Below are positions 37,318 to 46,755 of a DNA stretch of 64,000 bases, in pieces (the first letter of the stretch is position 1; every line of letters begins with the position of its first letter). Origin of the DNA: Enterobacteriaceae endosymbiont of Donacia vulgaris (lineage in GTDB: Bacteria > Pseudomonadota > Gammaproteobacteria > Enterobacterales > Enterobacteriaceae). The stretch covers positions 64,293 to 128,292 of the forward strand of contig NZ_CP046190.1 in NCBI RefSeq assembly GCF_012568445.1, given 5' to 3'. The position numbers were made by a program, and so were the translations under genes. The notes under the pieces were generated by a model. The model worked only from the letters and a program-made list of their open reading frames with translations, ran no database searches and was not told where the DNA came from.

Positions 37318-38004
37318 ATGTTTACAGGTATTATTCAATCTATAGGTATAATTCAAAATATTATTCTTAAAAAAAATTTGTATTTTTTATATATAAAAAC
37401 AAATAAAAACTTTATAAAAAATTTACAAATAGGAGAATCTATTTCAAATAATGGATGTTGTTTAACAATTATTAAATTACATAATAATGTGATGATTTTT
37501 AATCTAATTAAACAAACATTTAATAATACAACTTTTAAAAAAATAAAAATTGGAGATTATGTCAACCTTGAAAAACCTATAAAACTGAAAAATTTTATAG
37601 GAGGTCATATAGTTTCTGGACATATTACTAGTATAGCAATTATTACTAATATTACAAATTATACTTCTTCTAAAATTTTATGGATAAAACCGAAAAATAT
37701 TTTACAAATGAGATATATTTTTAAAAAAGGATCTGTGTGTATAGATGGAGTTAGTTTAACAATAGATAAAAAATTAAAAAATCAATTTAGTGTAAATATA
37801 ATACCAAAAACATTATCTAAAACTACATTATCCAAAAAAAATACTTATAATTATGTAAATATTGAAACTGATATACATACTAGAATTATTATTAAAACTG
37901 TAGAAAGATTATTTAATAATATTAAATATTTTAAACATAATAAAAGGAATATAAATGTTAAAAAAAAAAAAAATAAATATTATAGAAAAATTAGAAAATC
38001 ATAA
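37318..38004 (+). CDS. ribC: Riboflavin synthase alpha chain
   Basis: Converts two 6,7-dimethyl-8-ribityllumazines to riboflavin. The two tandem lumazine-binding repeats are visible: MFTGIIQSIGII with NNGCCLTI in the first half and GGHIVSGHITS with SVCIDGVSLTIDK in the second. The 228-residue protein is about 15 longer than E. coli because the C terminus runs 50 bases into tyrS as a Lys/Asn-rich tail (NKRNINVKKKKNKYYRK), apparently after loss of the original stop. Confidence 0.94.
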   Translation: MFTGIIQSIGIIQNIILKKNLYFLYIKTNKNFIKNLQIGESISNNGCCLTIIKLHNNVMIFNLIKQTFNNTTFKKIKIGDYVNLEKPIKLKNFIGGHIVSGHITSIAIITNITNYTSSKILWIKPKNILQMRYIFKKGSVCIDGVSLTIDKKLKNQFSVNIIPKTLSKTTLSKKNTYNYVNIETDIHTRIIIKTVERLFNNIKYFKHNKRNINVKKKKNKYYRKIRKS

Positions 38005-39238
38005 TATTTTATATCAAGTAACTAATAAAATTATTTTATCTAAAATTTTAAATGAAACAAAAATTAATCTTTATTGTGGTTTTGATTTAACTGCAGATAG
38101 TTTACATATAGGACATTTAATACAACTGATTGTACTTAAATATTTTCAAGAATTAGGACATACACCAATAATTTTATTAGGAGGTGCAACAAGTTTAATT
38201 GGAGATCCTAGTTTTAAATTAAAAAAAAGAAAAATTAATCCAATAGATCATATAAATATTTGGTTTCATAAAATTAGTTCACAATTAAAGAATTTTTTAG
38301 ATTTTAATTGTGGTAAAAACAGTGCAATTATAATTAATAATTATAAATGGTTTCAGAAAATGAATATTTTATTTTTTTTAGAAAAAATTGCAAAATATTT
38401 TAGTGTAAATCATATGATAAACAAGGATGCTATAAAAAAAAGAATGATAAGTAATGATATTGAAGGAATTTCTTTTACCGAATTTTCTTATAATTTATTA
38501 CAATCATATGATTTTGCTTATTTAAATAAAAATTTTAATGTTATCCTCCAAATTGGAGGTTCTGATCAATGGGGACATATTGTATCAGGAATAGATTTAA
38601 TTAAAAAAATAAATAAAAAAAAAGTTTTTGGATTAACTACTAATTTAATTATTAAAAATGATGGAACTAAATTTGGGAAAACTGAAAGAAAAACAATTTG
38701 GTTAGACTCTCAAAAAACTAATCCATATAAATTTTTTCAATTTTGGTTAAATATACCAGATTCTATTGTATTTAAATTTTTAAATATGTTTACTAATTAT
38801 GAATTAGAAATTATTAATATTTTTAATAAAAAAAAAAATAATATTAAAAGAAACAGTCCTCAATATCTTCTTGCAGAATATATGACTAAAATGGTTCATG
38901 GAGAAAAAAATTTAATTATATCAAAAAAAATCACTCATTTACTCTTTTATAAAAATATAAATAATTTTTCAGAAAATGATTTTTTAATATTACTTAAAAA
39001 TATTAAAAATATTTATTTAGAAAATAAAAATATTGATTTATTATCCATATTAGTTTTAAGTAAGTTTGCATCTTCTAAAAATAAAGCATCTATTTTAATT
39101 AATTCAAAATCGATATATATTAATAATGAAAATATATCGAATGTTACATTTATATTTACAAAATATCATAAAAAATTTAATCATTTTTCTCTTTTACGTA
39201 AAGGTAAAAAAAATTTTTGTTTAATTTATTGGAAATAA
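37955..39238 (+). CDS. tyrS: Tyrosyl-tRNA synthetase
   Basis: Charges tRNA-Tyr. The 427-residue class I enzyme (424 in E. coli) has LYCGFDLTADSLHIGHL (HIGH motif), QIGGSDQWGHIVSG in the Tyr pocket, KFGKTE as the KMSKS equivalent and a C-terminal S4-like domain. The start ATG lies inside the end of ribC, with AAAGGAATATAA as ribosome-binding site. A 14-A tract at 37960-37973 forms codons 2-7. Confidence 0.96.
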   Translation: MLKKKKINIIEKLENHNILYQVTNKIILSKILNETKINLYCGFDLTADSLHIGHLIQLIVLKYFQELGHTPIILLGGATSLIGDPSFKLKKRKINPIDHINIWFHKISSQLKNFLDFNCGKNSAIIINNYKWFQKMNILFFLEKIAKYFSVNHMINKDAIKKRMISNDIEGISFTEFSYNLLQSYDFAYLNKNFNVILQIGGSDQWGHIVSGIDLIKKINKKKVFGLTTNLIIKNDGTKFGKTERKTIWLDSQKTNPYKFFQFWLNIPDSIVFKFLNMFTNYELEIINIFNKKKNNIKRNSPQYLLAEYMTKMVHGEKNLIISKKITHLLFYKNINNFSENDFLILLKNIKNIYLENKNIDLLSILVLSKFASSKNKASILINSKSIYINNENISNVTFIFTKYHKKFNHFSLLRKGKKNFCLIYWK

Positions 39239-39242
39239 GAAA

Positions 39243-39268
39243 AATTTTATATTTTAAAATATAAAATT
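39243..39268. terminator. Perfect 26-bp AT palindrome between tyrS and tRNA-Val
   Basis: AATTTTATATTTT is followed directly by its reverse complement AAAATATAAAATT, 4 bases after the tyrS stop and 4 bases before the 3' end of the convergent tRNA-Val. It probably ends tyrS transcription, the tRNA transcript, or both. Confidence 0.5.
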
Positions 39269-39272
39269 CCTA

Positions 39273-39345
39273 TGCGTTCTAGAGGATTTGAACCTCTGAC
39301 TTTCACCATGTCATAGTGACACTCTAACCACTGAGTTAAGAACGC
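39273..39345 (-). tRNA. tRNA-Val (anticodon GAC)
   Basis: Acceptor arms GCGTTCT and AGAACGC, D arm AACTCAGTGGTTAGAGT, anticodon loop ATGACAT giving GAC, T arm AGAGGTTCAAATCCTCT, discriminator A. It lines up with E. coli valV/valW, which also lie near mdtK. CCA is not encoded. Confidence 0.93.
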
Positions 39346-39382
39346 ATACAAAAAATAAGAATTTATTATATACCATATATAT

Positions 39383-40729
39383 TTAATAATCAATTTTTTG
39401 TATTTTTAGAATACGTAATATGATTAATATTACTGCAATAATTAAACCAATAATAAAACCAATCCAAAAACCAGAAGGGCCCATATGATAAGTAATTAAA
39501 TTAGTAATAGATAAAATATAACCAATAGGTAAACTAATAATCCAATATGATATAAATGTAACTAAAAAAATAAATTTAGTATCTTTATATCCTTTTAAAG
39601 TACCTGAACCAATAACTTGAATAGAATCTAAAAATTGATAAATAGATGCTAATAATATTAAATTTGATGATAAATGTATAATATTTTTATTATGATTAAA
39701 AAATGAAGCAATTTTATCTTTAAAAAAAAAACTTACTAAAATAATAATAACAGATATTATTATACCTATAGTTTGAGAAATCCAACTAATAATTTTTGCA
39801 TTATCTTTATTTCCTAAACCTAAATAAAATCCTACTAATATAGTAGTAGCAATACTTAAAGATAAAGGAATAATAAAAATTAAAGAACTAAAATTTAAAG
39901 CTATTTGATGACTAATAATATCGTCTATACCCATTTTTGATGATATTAATAATGATACAATACTAAATAATGTAATTTCAAAAAAAATAGATAATCCAAT
40001 AGGTAATCCTAATTTAAATATTTTTTTTAAAATTTTAAAATTAGGTTTATTTAATAAATTAAAACACCTTATTTTTTTAAAGTAAGTAGATTTAAACATC
40101 CATAACATAGTTATAAAAAATAATATCCAATATATTAATACTATAGAGATACTACATCCTAAAATACCTAATGGAGGTATATAAAAAAAACCATAAATAA
40201 AAATATAATTAATTGGTATATATATAATTACTCCTACCCAGCTAATAATCATATCTGGTATGATTAATTCTAGTGATATACATAAACAACGTAATATTTG
40301 TAATAGTAAATATCCTGGTATACTCCAAATAATTATATTCAAAAATCTTTTTATTTTAAAAACAAAAAATTTATTATGAAATAATAAAGATATTAAAAAA
40401 TTTATCTTATATAAAATAAACATCATTATAAATGACAATATCATTGCTAATAAATATGATTGTTTAATATAATTTATTATTTTTCTTTGATTATTAGATA
40501 TATATAATTTTGTAATAATAGGTATTAAAGATAAAAAAATACCATGTCCAAATAATATTATTGGTAACCATATTGATGTTCCTATTGATAATATAGCAAT
40601 ATCAGTTTTATTAAAAGAACTAGACATGATAATATTAATAATACTTATTAAAAGATAAGCTATTTGTGTTAAAATTATTGGTATAGCAATATTCAATAAT
40701 TTTTTTATTTCAATTAAATATTTTTGCAC
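39383..40729 (-). CDS. mdtK: MATE family multidrug efflux protein
   Basis: A 448-residue inner-membrane protein (457 in E. coli MdtK/NorM) with twelve hydrophobic segments. The family signature near the start, IAIPIILTQIAYLLISIINIIMS, and the second-half GLPIGLSIFFEI and QFLDSIQVIGSGTLKGYKDT are typical MATE motifs. It exports cationic compounds in exchange for sodium or protons. Position between ribC and tRNA-Val genes matches E. coli. Retention of an efflux pump in a reduced genome is unusual but not unique. Confidence 0.92.
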   Translation of the reverse strand: MQKYLIEIKKLLNIAIPIILTQIAYLLISIINIIMSSSFNKTDIAILSIGTSIWLPIILFGHGIFLSLIPIITKLYISNNQRKIINYIKQSYLLAMILSFIMMFILYKINFLISLLFHNKFFVFKIKRFLNIIIWSIPGYLLLQILRCLCISLELIIPDMIISWVGVIIYIPINYIFIYGFFYIPPLGILGCSISIVLIYWILFFITMLWMFKSTYFKKIRCFNLLNKPNFKILKKIFKLGLPIGLSIFFEITLFSIVSLLISSKMGIDDIISHQIALNFSSLIFIIPLSLSIATTILVGFYLGLGNKDNAKIISWISQTIGIIISVIIILVSFFFKDKIASFFNHNKNIIHLSSNLILLASIYQFLDSIQVIGSGTLKGYKDTKFIFLVTFISYWIISLPIGYILSITNLITYHMGPSGFWIGFIIGLIIAVILIILRILKIQKIDY

Positions 40730-40766
40730 ATATCTTCTCTTTCAAATTTTAATATTTATTAAAAAA

Positions 40767-40792
40767 AATTTACTTTTAAAAAAAAGTAAATT
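40767..40792. repeat. Hairpin in the divergent mdtK-grxD spacer
   Basis: AATTTACTTTT at 40767-40777 pairs with AAAAGTAAATT at 40782-40792 around AAAA. It may be part of a leader; chance is possible at this stem length. Confidence 0.3.
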
Positions 40793-40847
40793 ATTATATA
40801 TGTAATTATGTTAATTTTTTATCATTATAAATAAAGTAGAAAATTTT

Positions 40848-41165
40848 ATGCAAATTTTTGATAAAATTAAAAAACAAATTAATAATAATCATGTAATTTT
40901 ATATATGAAAGGAAATCCTAAAAATCCTCAATGTGGTTTTTCTGATAGAACTGTAAAAATTATTTTATTTTATAAAATTAAATTTACTTATATTGATGTT
41001 TTGAAAAATCCTGATATTAGAAAATATTTACCAAAATATGCTAATTGGCCAACATTTCCTCAACTCTGGGTTAATAAAGAATTAATAGGAGGTTATGATA
41101 TTTTATACACATTACATAATAATGGTCAATTAAAAAATATTTTAAATTTTAAAAACATAATTTAG
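40848..41165 (+). CDS. grxD: Monothiol glutaredoxin (CGFS type)
   Basis: A 105-residue CGFS glutaredoxin (115 in E. coli Grx4) that carries and delivers iron-sulfur clusters. The cluster ligand is C29 in PQCGFSDRTV; WPTFPQLWVNKELIGGYDI is the glutathione-binding region. It would serve iron-sulfur enzymes such as LipA. It converges with rnt, 14 bases apart. Confidence 0.96.
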   Translation: MQIFDKIKKQINNNHVILYMKGNPKNPQCGFSDRTVKIILFYKIKFTYIDVLKNPDIRKYLPKYANWPTFPQLWVNKELIGGYDILYTLHNNGQLKNILNFKNII

Positions 41166-41179
41166 ATATTTTATAAAAA

Positions 41180-41818
41180 TTAGGAATAAATAGGAGGCCA
41201 TCCACCTTTTTTTTTCCATTTATTAACTAATTTACAAAATAATTCAGCAGTACGATTTGCGTCATATAATGCTGAATGAGCTTGAGTACTATCAAATGAT
41301 ATATTAAGTGCATGACAAGATTTAGCTAAAACAGTTTGGCCTAAAATTAAACCACACATTGAAGCTGTATCAAATATTACAAAAGAATGAAATGGGTTAT
41401 ATTTTACCATATTTGTTCTTTTAATAGCTTCCATGATAAAACTATGATCAAAGCTAGCATTATGAGCTACTATAACTGCTTTTCTACATTTATTTATTTT
41501 TATATCTTGAGATATTTTTTTAAAAATAATTTTTAAAGCTTCTGTTTCAGTTATAGCACCTCTTAAAGAGGTATTAATATTAATACCATTGAATGCTAAT
41601 GCTTCTGGAGAAATATGAGAACCTTTAAATGGTAAAATATGAAAATGTAATGTTTCATTTTTTTTTAGCCAACCATTCTGCATTTTTAATGTTATTAGAC
41701 TTATTTCTAATATAGCATTATATTTAGAATTAAATCCTGAAGTTTCGATGTCAATTACAACAGGATAAAAACCTCTAAATCTATAAGATAAAAGGTCTAA
41801 TTTTGATAAGTTATTCAT
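41180..41818 (-). CDS. rnt: Ribonuclease T
   Basis: A DEDD 3' exonuclease that trims tRNA and 5S rRNA ends. The 212-residue protein (215 in E. coli) has D23-I-E25 in [18 protein letters not shown] and the final [14 protein letters not shown]. Because none of the tRNA genes seen here encodes CCA, 3' trimming enzymes like this one probably work ahead of CCA addition. Confidence 0.96.
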   Translation of the reverse strand: MNNLSKLDLLSYRFRGFYPVVIDIETSGFNSKYNAILEISLITLKMQNGWLKKNETLHFHILPFKGSHISPEALAFNGININTSLRGAITETEALKIIFKKISQDIKINKCRKAVIVAHNASFDHSFIMEAIKRTNMVKYNPFHSFVIFDTASMCGLILGQTVLAKSCHALNISFDSTQAHSALYDANRTAELFCKLVNKWKKKGGWPPIYS

Positions 41819-41956
41819 TTTTATTTTTTGAACTTTTATTTAAATATATTTCATATTAATATTATATACATAAATAAGTTATACTTTTATAAAAAAAAAT
41901 ACAAGTATAAAATGTTTTATATATTTTCATACTTTCAAAAATATTAATATTTTTAA

Positions 41957-41984
41957 TAAAATTATTTTAGATAAAATAATTTTA
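41957..41984. repeat. AT palindrome just upstream of minC
   Basis: TAAAATTATTTTA and TAAAATAATTTTA are exact reverse complements around GA, ending 20 bases before the minC start. It may affect minC translation initiation. Confidence 0.4.
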
Positions 41985-42004
41985 GTGAATTAAAGGCGAT
42001 AAAA

Positions 42005-42772
42005 ATGTTAACAAAAATAATTAAATTTAAAAAAAATAATTTTTCATTTTATGTAATTTATTTATATAATAGTGAACCTGAACTTATATTTAATGAAATA
42101 AAAAAAAAAATCAATCATTCTCCTATATTTTTCAAAAAAATATCAGTTATTATTAATATTTATCATATAAAAAATGAAATAAATTGGGAAAAAGTTTATA
42201 ATGCTATTATTGCTACAGGAATTAATATTATAGGAGTAAGTGGTTGTAATAATAAAAATATAATTAAAAATATAAATAATACTGGTTTACCTATTTTATT
42301 TACAAATAATAAAGATAAAAAAAAGAATAATAATGTTGATATTAAAAATAGGGAAAATATTACTAATAATAAAGTACCAAAATCTATTATTAAAATAATA
42401 AAAGAAAAAAGCTCATTATCATTAAATGATAATATTACTTTTAATAAAAGTAAAATTATTTTAAATCCTATTAGATCTGGACAACAAATTTATGCTTATA
42501 ATAGTGATTTAATTATTATAAATAATGTTAGTACAGGAGCTGAGTTAATAGCAGATGGTAATATTCATATTTATGGTTTTATGAGAGGAAAAGCTTTATC
42601 TGGTGCTAATGGAGATACAAATTGTCAAATTTTTTGTAATCAATTATTTGCTGAAATGTTATCAATTGCTGGTGAATATTTACTTCAGGATCAAATTCCT
42701 GATAAATTTTTAGGTAAATCATCAAGAATATATTTAAAAAATAAAGTATTAACAATAAAATCATGTAATTAA
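42005..42772 (+). CDS. minC: Septum site-determining protein MinC
   Basis: MinC blocks FtsZ ring formation near the poles. The 255-residue protein (231 in E. coli) has a divergent N-terminal FtsZ-binding domain, a Lys/Asn linker, and a conserved C-terminal beta-helix (RSGQQIYAYNSDLIIINNVS, GADGNIHIYG-like ADGNIHIYGFMRGKALSGANGD, FCNQLFAEMLSIAGEY). It starts the minCDE operon with GGCGAT upstream. Confidence 0.95.
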   Translation: MLTKIIKFKKNNFSFYVIYLYNSEPELIFNEIKKKINHSPIFFKKISVIINIYHIKNEINWEKVYNAIIATGINIIGVSGCNNKNIIKNINNTGLPILFTNNKDKKKNNNVDIKNRENITNNKVPKSIIKIIKEKSSLSLNDNITFNKSKIILNPIRSGQQIYAYNSDLIIINNVSTGAELIADGNIHIYGFMRGKALSGANGDTNCQIFCNQLFAEMLSIAGEYLLQDQIPDKFLGKSSRIYLKNKVLTIKSCN

Positions 42773-42799
42773 TTTTATTTACATTTAATATTAAAGGAG

Positions 42800-43615
42800 A
42801 TGCTAATGCGTATAATTGTTGTTACTTCGGGTAAAGGTGGAGTAGGGAAAACTACTTCTAGTGCTGCTATAGCTACCGGATTAGCTAAAAATGGTAAAAA
42901 AACAGCTGTTATCGATTTTGATATTGGATTACGTAATCTTGATTTAATCATGGGATGTGAAAGAAGAGTTGTTTATGATTTTATCAATGTTTTACAAGGA
43001 GAAGCAACATTAAATCAAGCATTAATAAAAGATAAAAAAAATAAAAATTTATATATTTTACCTGCTTCACAAACAAAAAATAAAGATGCCTTAACTTATA
43101 AGGGGGTAGAAATAATTTTAAAAAATTTATATACTATGAATTTTGATTTTATAATTTGTGATTCACCTGCAGGTATTGAAACTGGAGCTTTAACTGCATT
43201 ATATTTTGCAGATGAAGCTATTATTACTACTAATCCTGAAATTTCTTCTATTAGAGATTCTGATAGAATATTAGGTATTATTTCTTCACAATCTAAAAGA
43301 GCTAAATATGGTGAAGATCCTATAAAAGAATATTTATTATTAACACGTTATAATCCTATCAGAGTAGATTGTGGAGATATGTTAAGTATTGATGATATTA
43401 TTGAAATTTTAGGTATTAAAATAATAGGTGTTATTCCTGAAGATCCTTTAGTTTTAAGGGCATCAAATCAAGGTAAAAGCATAATTTTAAATAATAATTC
43501 TAATGCTTCACTAGCATATAATGACACAGTAAAGCGTTTATTAGGAGAGAAAATCCCTTTGCGTTTTATAAAAATTAAAAGAAAAAATTTTTTACAACGT
43601 TGGTTTTGGAGATAA
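42800..43615 (+). CDS. minD: Septum site-determining protein MinD
   Basis: The membrane-cycling ATPase of the Min oscillator. The 271-residue protein (270 in E. coli) has the deviant Walker A SGKGGVGKTTSS, FDIGLRNLDLIMGCERRVVYD, DSPAGIE and the C-terminal amphipathic membrane-binding helix FLQRWFWR. An AAAGGAGATG ribosome-binding site precedes the start. It is 27 bases after minC. Confidence 0.97.
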   Translation: MLMRIIVVTSGKGGVGKTTSSAAIATGLAKNGKKTAVIDFDIGLRNLDLIMGCERRVVYDFINVLQGEATLNQALIKDKKNKNLYILPASQTKNKDALTYKGVEIILKNLYTMNFDFIICDSPAGIETGALTALYFADEAIITTNPEISSIRDSDRILGIISSQSKRAKYGEDPIKEYLLLTRYNPIRVDCGDMLSIDDIIEILGIKIIGVIPEDPLVLRASNQGKSIILNNNSNASLAYNDTVKRLLGEKIPLRFIKIKRKNFLQRWFWR

Positions 43616-43616
43616 T

Positions 43617-43901
43617 ATGAATTTTATTAATTTTTTTTTATCAAAAAAAAAAAAAACTGCTAATATTGCGAAAAAAAGATTACAAATTATTATATCAGAA
43701 GAATCAAAAACAGGATATATATATCCTTGTTATATTACACAATTAAAACAAGAAATATTAAAAGTAATTTCTAAATATATTAAAATTAATCCAAATATGA
43801 TTAATATAGAATTAGATGATAAAAAAAAGAATATATCAAAACTAGAATTAAATATTACATTACCTAAAACAAAAAAATATATTAAAAATCATAATAAATA
43901 G
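43617..43901 (+). CDS. minE: Cell division topological specificity factor MinE
   Basis: MinE stimulates the MinD ATPase and drives pole-to-pole oscillation. The 94-residue protein (88 in E. coli) has an N-terminal MNFINFFLSKKKKTANIAK segment (membrane and MinD binding) and a C-terminal topological domain ending in LELNITLPK. A 14-A tract at 43643-43656 encodes the four Lys; a shift there would destroy the protein. It starts one base after minD. Confidence 0.95.
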   Translation: MNFINFFLSKKKKTANIAKKRLQIIISEESKTGYIYPCYITQLKQEILKVISKYIKINPNMINIELDDKKKNISKLELNITLPKTKKYIKNHNK

Positions 43902-43910
43902 AAATTAGTT

Positions 43911-44591
43911 TTAGAATATATTTTTAATATAATTAATTTTATAATCTTTTTGTATTTTTTTTTGATTTAATAAAATATTATTTATAATATTAATAATTTC
44001 TTCTGAAAAAGAAGTATTATTTTTAATAAAATATATTTTTAAATTTTTGTTTAATATTTTTTTTATATCATATTCTAAACATTGATTTTTATTATATATT
44101 AAAGACCATATTCCTTTTAATAATAAAACTTTTTTAATAAAATTTTTATAATTCACTAAACATTCATTATTTTTTCCAATCCATAAACCTTTTTTATTTC
44201 TTTTATATAATGAAAAATATAAAAATTCTTTATTACAATTAATAATGGTTATTATTTTTTTAATTCCTGTTATTTTCCAAGATTTTTCTGCTAAAATCAT
44301 TAAATGTGATAATCCTATTTTAGGAATATTAAAAACATAAGAAATACTTTCTATTGTTGCAATTCCTATTCTTATACTTGTAAAATTACCAGGTCCTAAA
44401 TTATATCCTAATAAATTTATTTGAGATAATGATATATTAGCTTGTTGTAAAATATCATTAATTAAAAAAAGTATATATTTCATATGAGAAAAAGGACAAT
44501 ATTGAATTTTTTTATAAATAATTCCATTATTTTTTAAAATAACTGAACAATATTCTGTAGATGTATCAATAGTTAAAATATTTTTATACAT
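43911..44591 (-). CDS. tsaB: tRNA threonylcarbamoyladenosine biosynthesis protein TsaB
   Basis: TsaB partners TsaD in making t6A37 of ANN-reading tRNAs. The 226-residue protein (231 in E. coli) has ILTIDTSTEYCSVIL and the GPGNFTSIRIGIATIESISYVFNIPKIGLS block typical of the family. The C-terminal half is Lys/Asn/Ile-rich and less certain. It converges with minE with only 9 bases between stops. Confidence 0.92.
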   Translation of the reverse strand: MYKNILTIDTSTEYCSVILKNNGIIYKKIQYCPFSHMKYILFLINDILQQANISLSQINLLGYNLGPGNFTSIRIGIATIESISYVFNIPKIGLSHLMILAEKSWKITGIKKIITIINCNKEFLYFSLYKRNKKGLWIGKNNECLVNYKNFIKKVLLLKGIWSLIYNKNQCLEYDIKKILNKNLKIYFIKNNTSFSEEIINIINNILLNQKKIQKDYKINYIKNIF

Positions 44592-44687
44592 GTAATTTTT
44601 ATTTAATAATAAATTTATTGTTTAAAATTAAAATTATGTTATAATTTTATTGTTTTAATAAAATTTCAACTGTAATGTTGATGATTA

Positions 44688-44717
44688 TAATATATTATTT
44701 TATAAAATAATATATTA
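44688..44717. repeat. Perfect 30-bp AT palindrome between tsaB and hslV
   Basis: TAATATATTATTTTA is followed directly by its reverse complement TAAAATAATATATTA. It sits about midway in the 243-base divergent spacer, upstream of both genes. No sigma-32 type CTTGAAA or CCCCAT promoter element was found for hslV. Confidence 0.45.
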
Positions 44718-44834
44718 AATATCTAAAATTAGAATAAATTTTATAATAATTATATTAAGATAATTTTAATATAATATTATTTACGTATTGTTATGAGATA
44801 TAAAATAATAATAATTGAAGTGAGGGATAAACTC

Positions 44835-45362
44835 ATGACAACAATAGTTAGTGTTAGAAAAAATGATAATGTAGTTATCGGTGGTGATGGACAAGCAACT
44901 CTGGGACATATTATAATGAAAGGGAATGTAAAAAAAATTCGCAAATTATATCATGATACAGTAATTGCTGGTTTTGCCGGTGGAACTGCAGATGCATTTA
45001 CTCTTTTTGAATTATTTGAGCAAAAATTAGAAGTATATCAAGGAAATTTAACTAAATCAGCCGTAGAATTAGCCAAAGATTGGAGAACAGACCGTATTTT
45101 ACGTAAATTAGAAGCTTTACTAATAATTGCAGATAAAGTTACTTCTTTAATAATTACAGGTAGTGGCGATGTTATACAACCTGAAAATAATATAGTAACT
45201 ATTGGGTCTGGTGGCCCATATGCTCAAGCATCAGCTCGTGCTTTATTTGAAAATACTGATTTAAGTGCATATGAAATAGTAAAAAAATCTTTAAATATAG
45301 CAGGAGATATTTGTATTTATACTAATCATAATTTTACTATTGAAAAATTACAATGTAAATAA
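44835..45362 (+). CDS. hslV: ATP-dependent protease subunit HslV
   Basis: The proteolytic ring of the HslVU protease. From the ATG at 44835 the protein has 175 residues and starts [20 protein letters not shown]; the Thr after Met is the N-terminal nucleophile, so this start is required rather than the upstream ATG at 44793, which would add 14 residues. GTGAGGGAT is the ribosome-binding site. Conservation to E. coli (176) is very high. Confidence 0.97.
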   Translation: MTTIVSVRKNDNVVIGGDGQATLGHIIMKGNVKKIRKLYHDTVIAGFAGGTADAFTLFELFEQKLEVYQGNLTKSAVELAKDWRTDRILRKLEALLIIADKVTSLIITGSGDVIQPENNIVTIGSGGPYAQASARALFENTDLSAYEIVKKSLNIAGDICIYTNHNFTIEKLQCK

Positions 45363-45382
45363 GCATGAGGAAAATGCTCATT

Positions 45383-46702
45383 ATGTCTGAAATGACCCCA
45401 AAAGAAATCGTTAAAGAATTAGATAAATTTATTATTGGCCAAGAAAGTGCAAAAAAAGCCGTAGCTATAGCATTAAGAAATCGTTGGCGTCGTATGCAAT
45501 TAAATGAAAATTTAAGGCAAGAAGTGACACCTAAAAATATACTTATGATAGGTCCTACTGGTGTTGGAAAAACAGAAATTGCACGTAGACTAGCAAAGTT
45601 AGCTAATGCTCCTTTTATTAAAGTAGAGGCAACTAAATTTACTGAAATTGGTTATGTTGGTAAAGAAGTAGATTCTATAATTCGTGATTTAACTGATGTA
45701 GCGATAAAAATGATAAGGATACAAGCATTTAATAAAAATTGTAATAGAGCTAGAGAAATGGCAGAAGAAAGAATTTTGCATGTTTTAATCCCGAATAAAA
45801 ATAATTGGAAACAAGATGATAATCTTGAATCTATTAGACAAAAATTAAAAACTAAATTAAAAAATGGATTATTAGATAATCAAGAAATTGAAATTAATTT
45901 GTCTAGTACTCCTATGGGTATAGAAATTATGGCTCCTCCAGGAATGGAAGAAATGACTAGTCAATTACAATCATTATTTCAAAATTTAGGGGGTAATAAA
46001 CAAAAAAAACGTAAATTAAAGATTAAAGATGCTTTTAAATTATTAATGGAAGAAGAAGCAGGTAAATTAATTAATAATGAAGATATTAAACATAAAGCTA
46101 TAGAAGCAGTAGAACAAAATGGTATTGTTTTTTTAGATGAAATAGATAAAATTTGTAGAAGAAGTAATAATGTATCTTCTGATATTTCTAGAGAAGGAGT
46201 ACAAAGAGATTTATTACCATTAGTAGAGGGATGTACAGTATCAACAAAACATGGAATGGTTAAAACAGATCATATTTTATTTATTGCTTCAGGATCATTT
46301 CAAATATCTAAGCCTTCTGATTTAATCCCTGAACTTCAAGGAAGATTACCGATTAGAGTAGAATTAAAAGCATTAACTAGTAATGATTTTGAAAGGATTC
46401 TAACAGAACCTGATACATCTATAACAGTACAATATAAAGCATTATTAGCAACTGAAAAAGTAAATATATCTTTTACTAAAGACGGTATTACAAGAATTGC
46501 AGAATCTGCTTGGAAAGTTAATGAAACTACAGAAAATATAGGAGCTAGAAGATTACATACTGTTCTAGAACATTTAATGTCTGATATTTCCTATAATGCT
46601 AATGAATATAATAATAAATCTATTGTTATTGATAAAAACTATGTAAGTGCACATCTTGATACATTAATAATTAATGAAGATGTTAGTAGATATATTTTAT
46701 AA
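45383..46702 (+). CDS. hslU: ATP-dependent protease ATPase subunit HslU
   Basis: The AAA+ unfoldase of HslVU. From the ATG at 45383 it starts [20 protein letters not shown], as in E. coli, with GAGGA upstream; the ATG at 45365 would add six residues with no family support. It has the Walker [24 protein letters not shown] pore loop, FLDEIDKI Walker B, and the C-terminal activation tail DVSRYIL. 439 residues (443 in E. coli). Confidence 0.97.
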   Translation: MSEMTPKEIVKELDKFIIGQESAKKAVAIALRNRWRRMQLNENLRQEVTPKNILMIGPTGVGKTEIARRLAKLANAPFIKVEATKFTEIGYVGKEVDSIIRDLTDVAIKMIRIQAFNKNCNRAREMAEERILHVLIPNKNNWKQDDNLESIRQKLKTKLKNGLLDNQEIEINLSSTPMGIEIMAPPGMEEMTSQLQSLFQNLGGNKQKKRKLKIKDAFKLLMEEEAGKLINNEDIKHKAIEAVEQNGIVFLDEIDKICRRSNNVSSDISREGVQRDLLPLVEGCTVSTKHGMVKTDHILFIASGSFQISKPSDLIPELQGRLPIRVELKALTSNDFERILTEPDTSITVQYKALLATEKVNISFTKDGITRIAESAWKVNETTENIGARRLHTVLEHLMSDISYNANEYNNKSIVIDKNYVSAHLDTLIINEDVSRYIL

Positions 46703-46713
46703 TATATTTTTTA

Positions 46714-46731
46714 TTATAAAAAGTTTTATAA
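46714..46731. terminator. Weak hairpin between convergent hslU and hisI
   Basis: TTATAAAA and TTTTATAA pair around AG in the 53-base gap between two stops. Short and all AT; listed only as a candidate terminator. Confidence 0.3.
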
Positions 46732-46755
46732 CTCATAATTTAAAAAATCTTAAAA

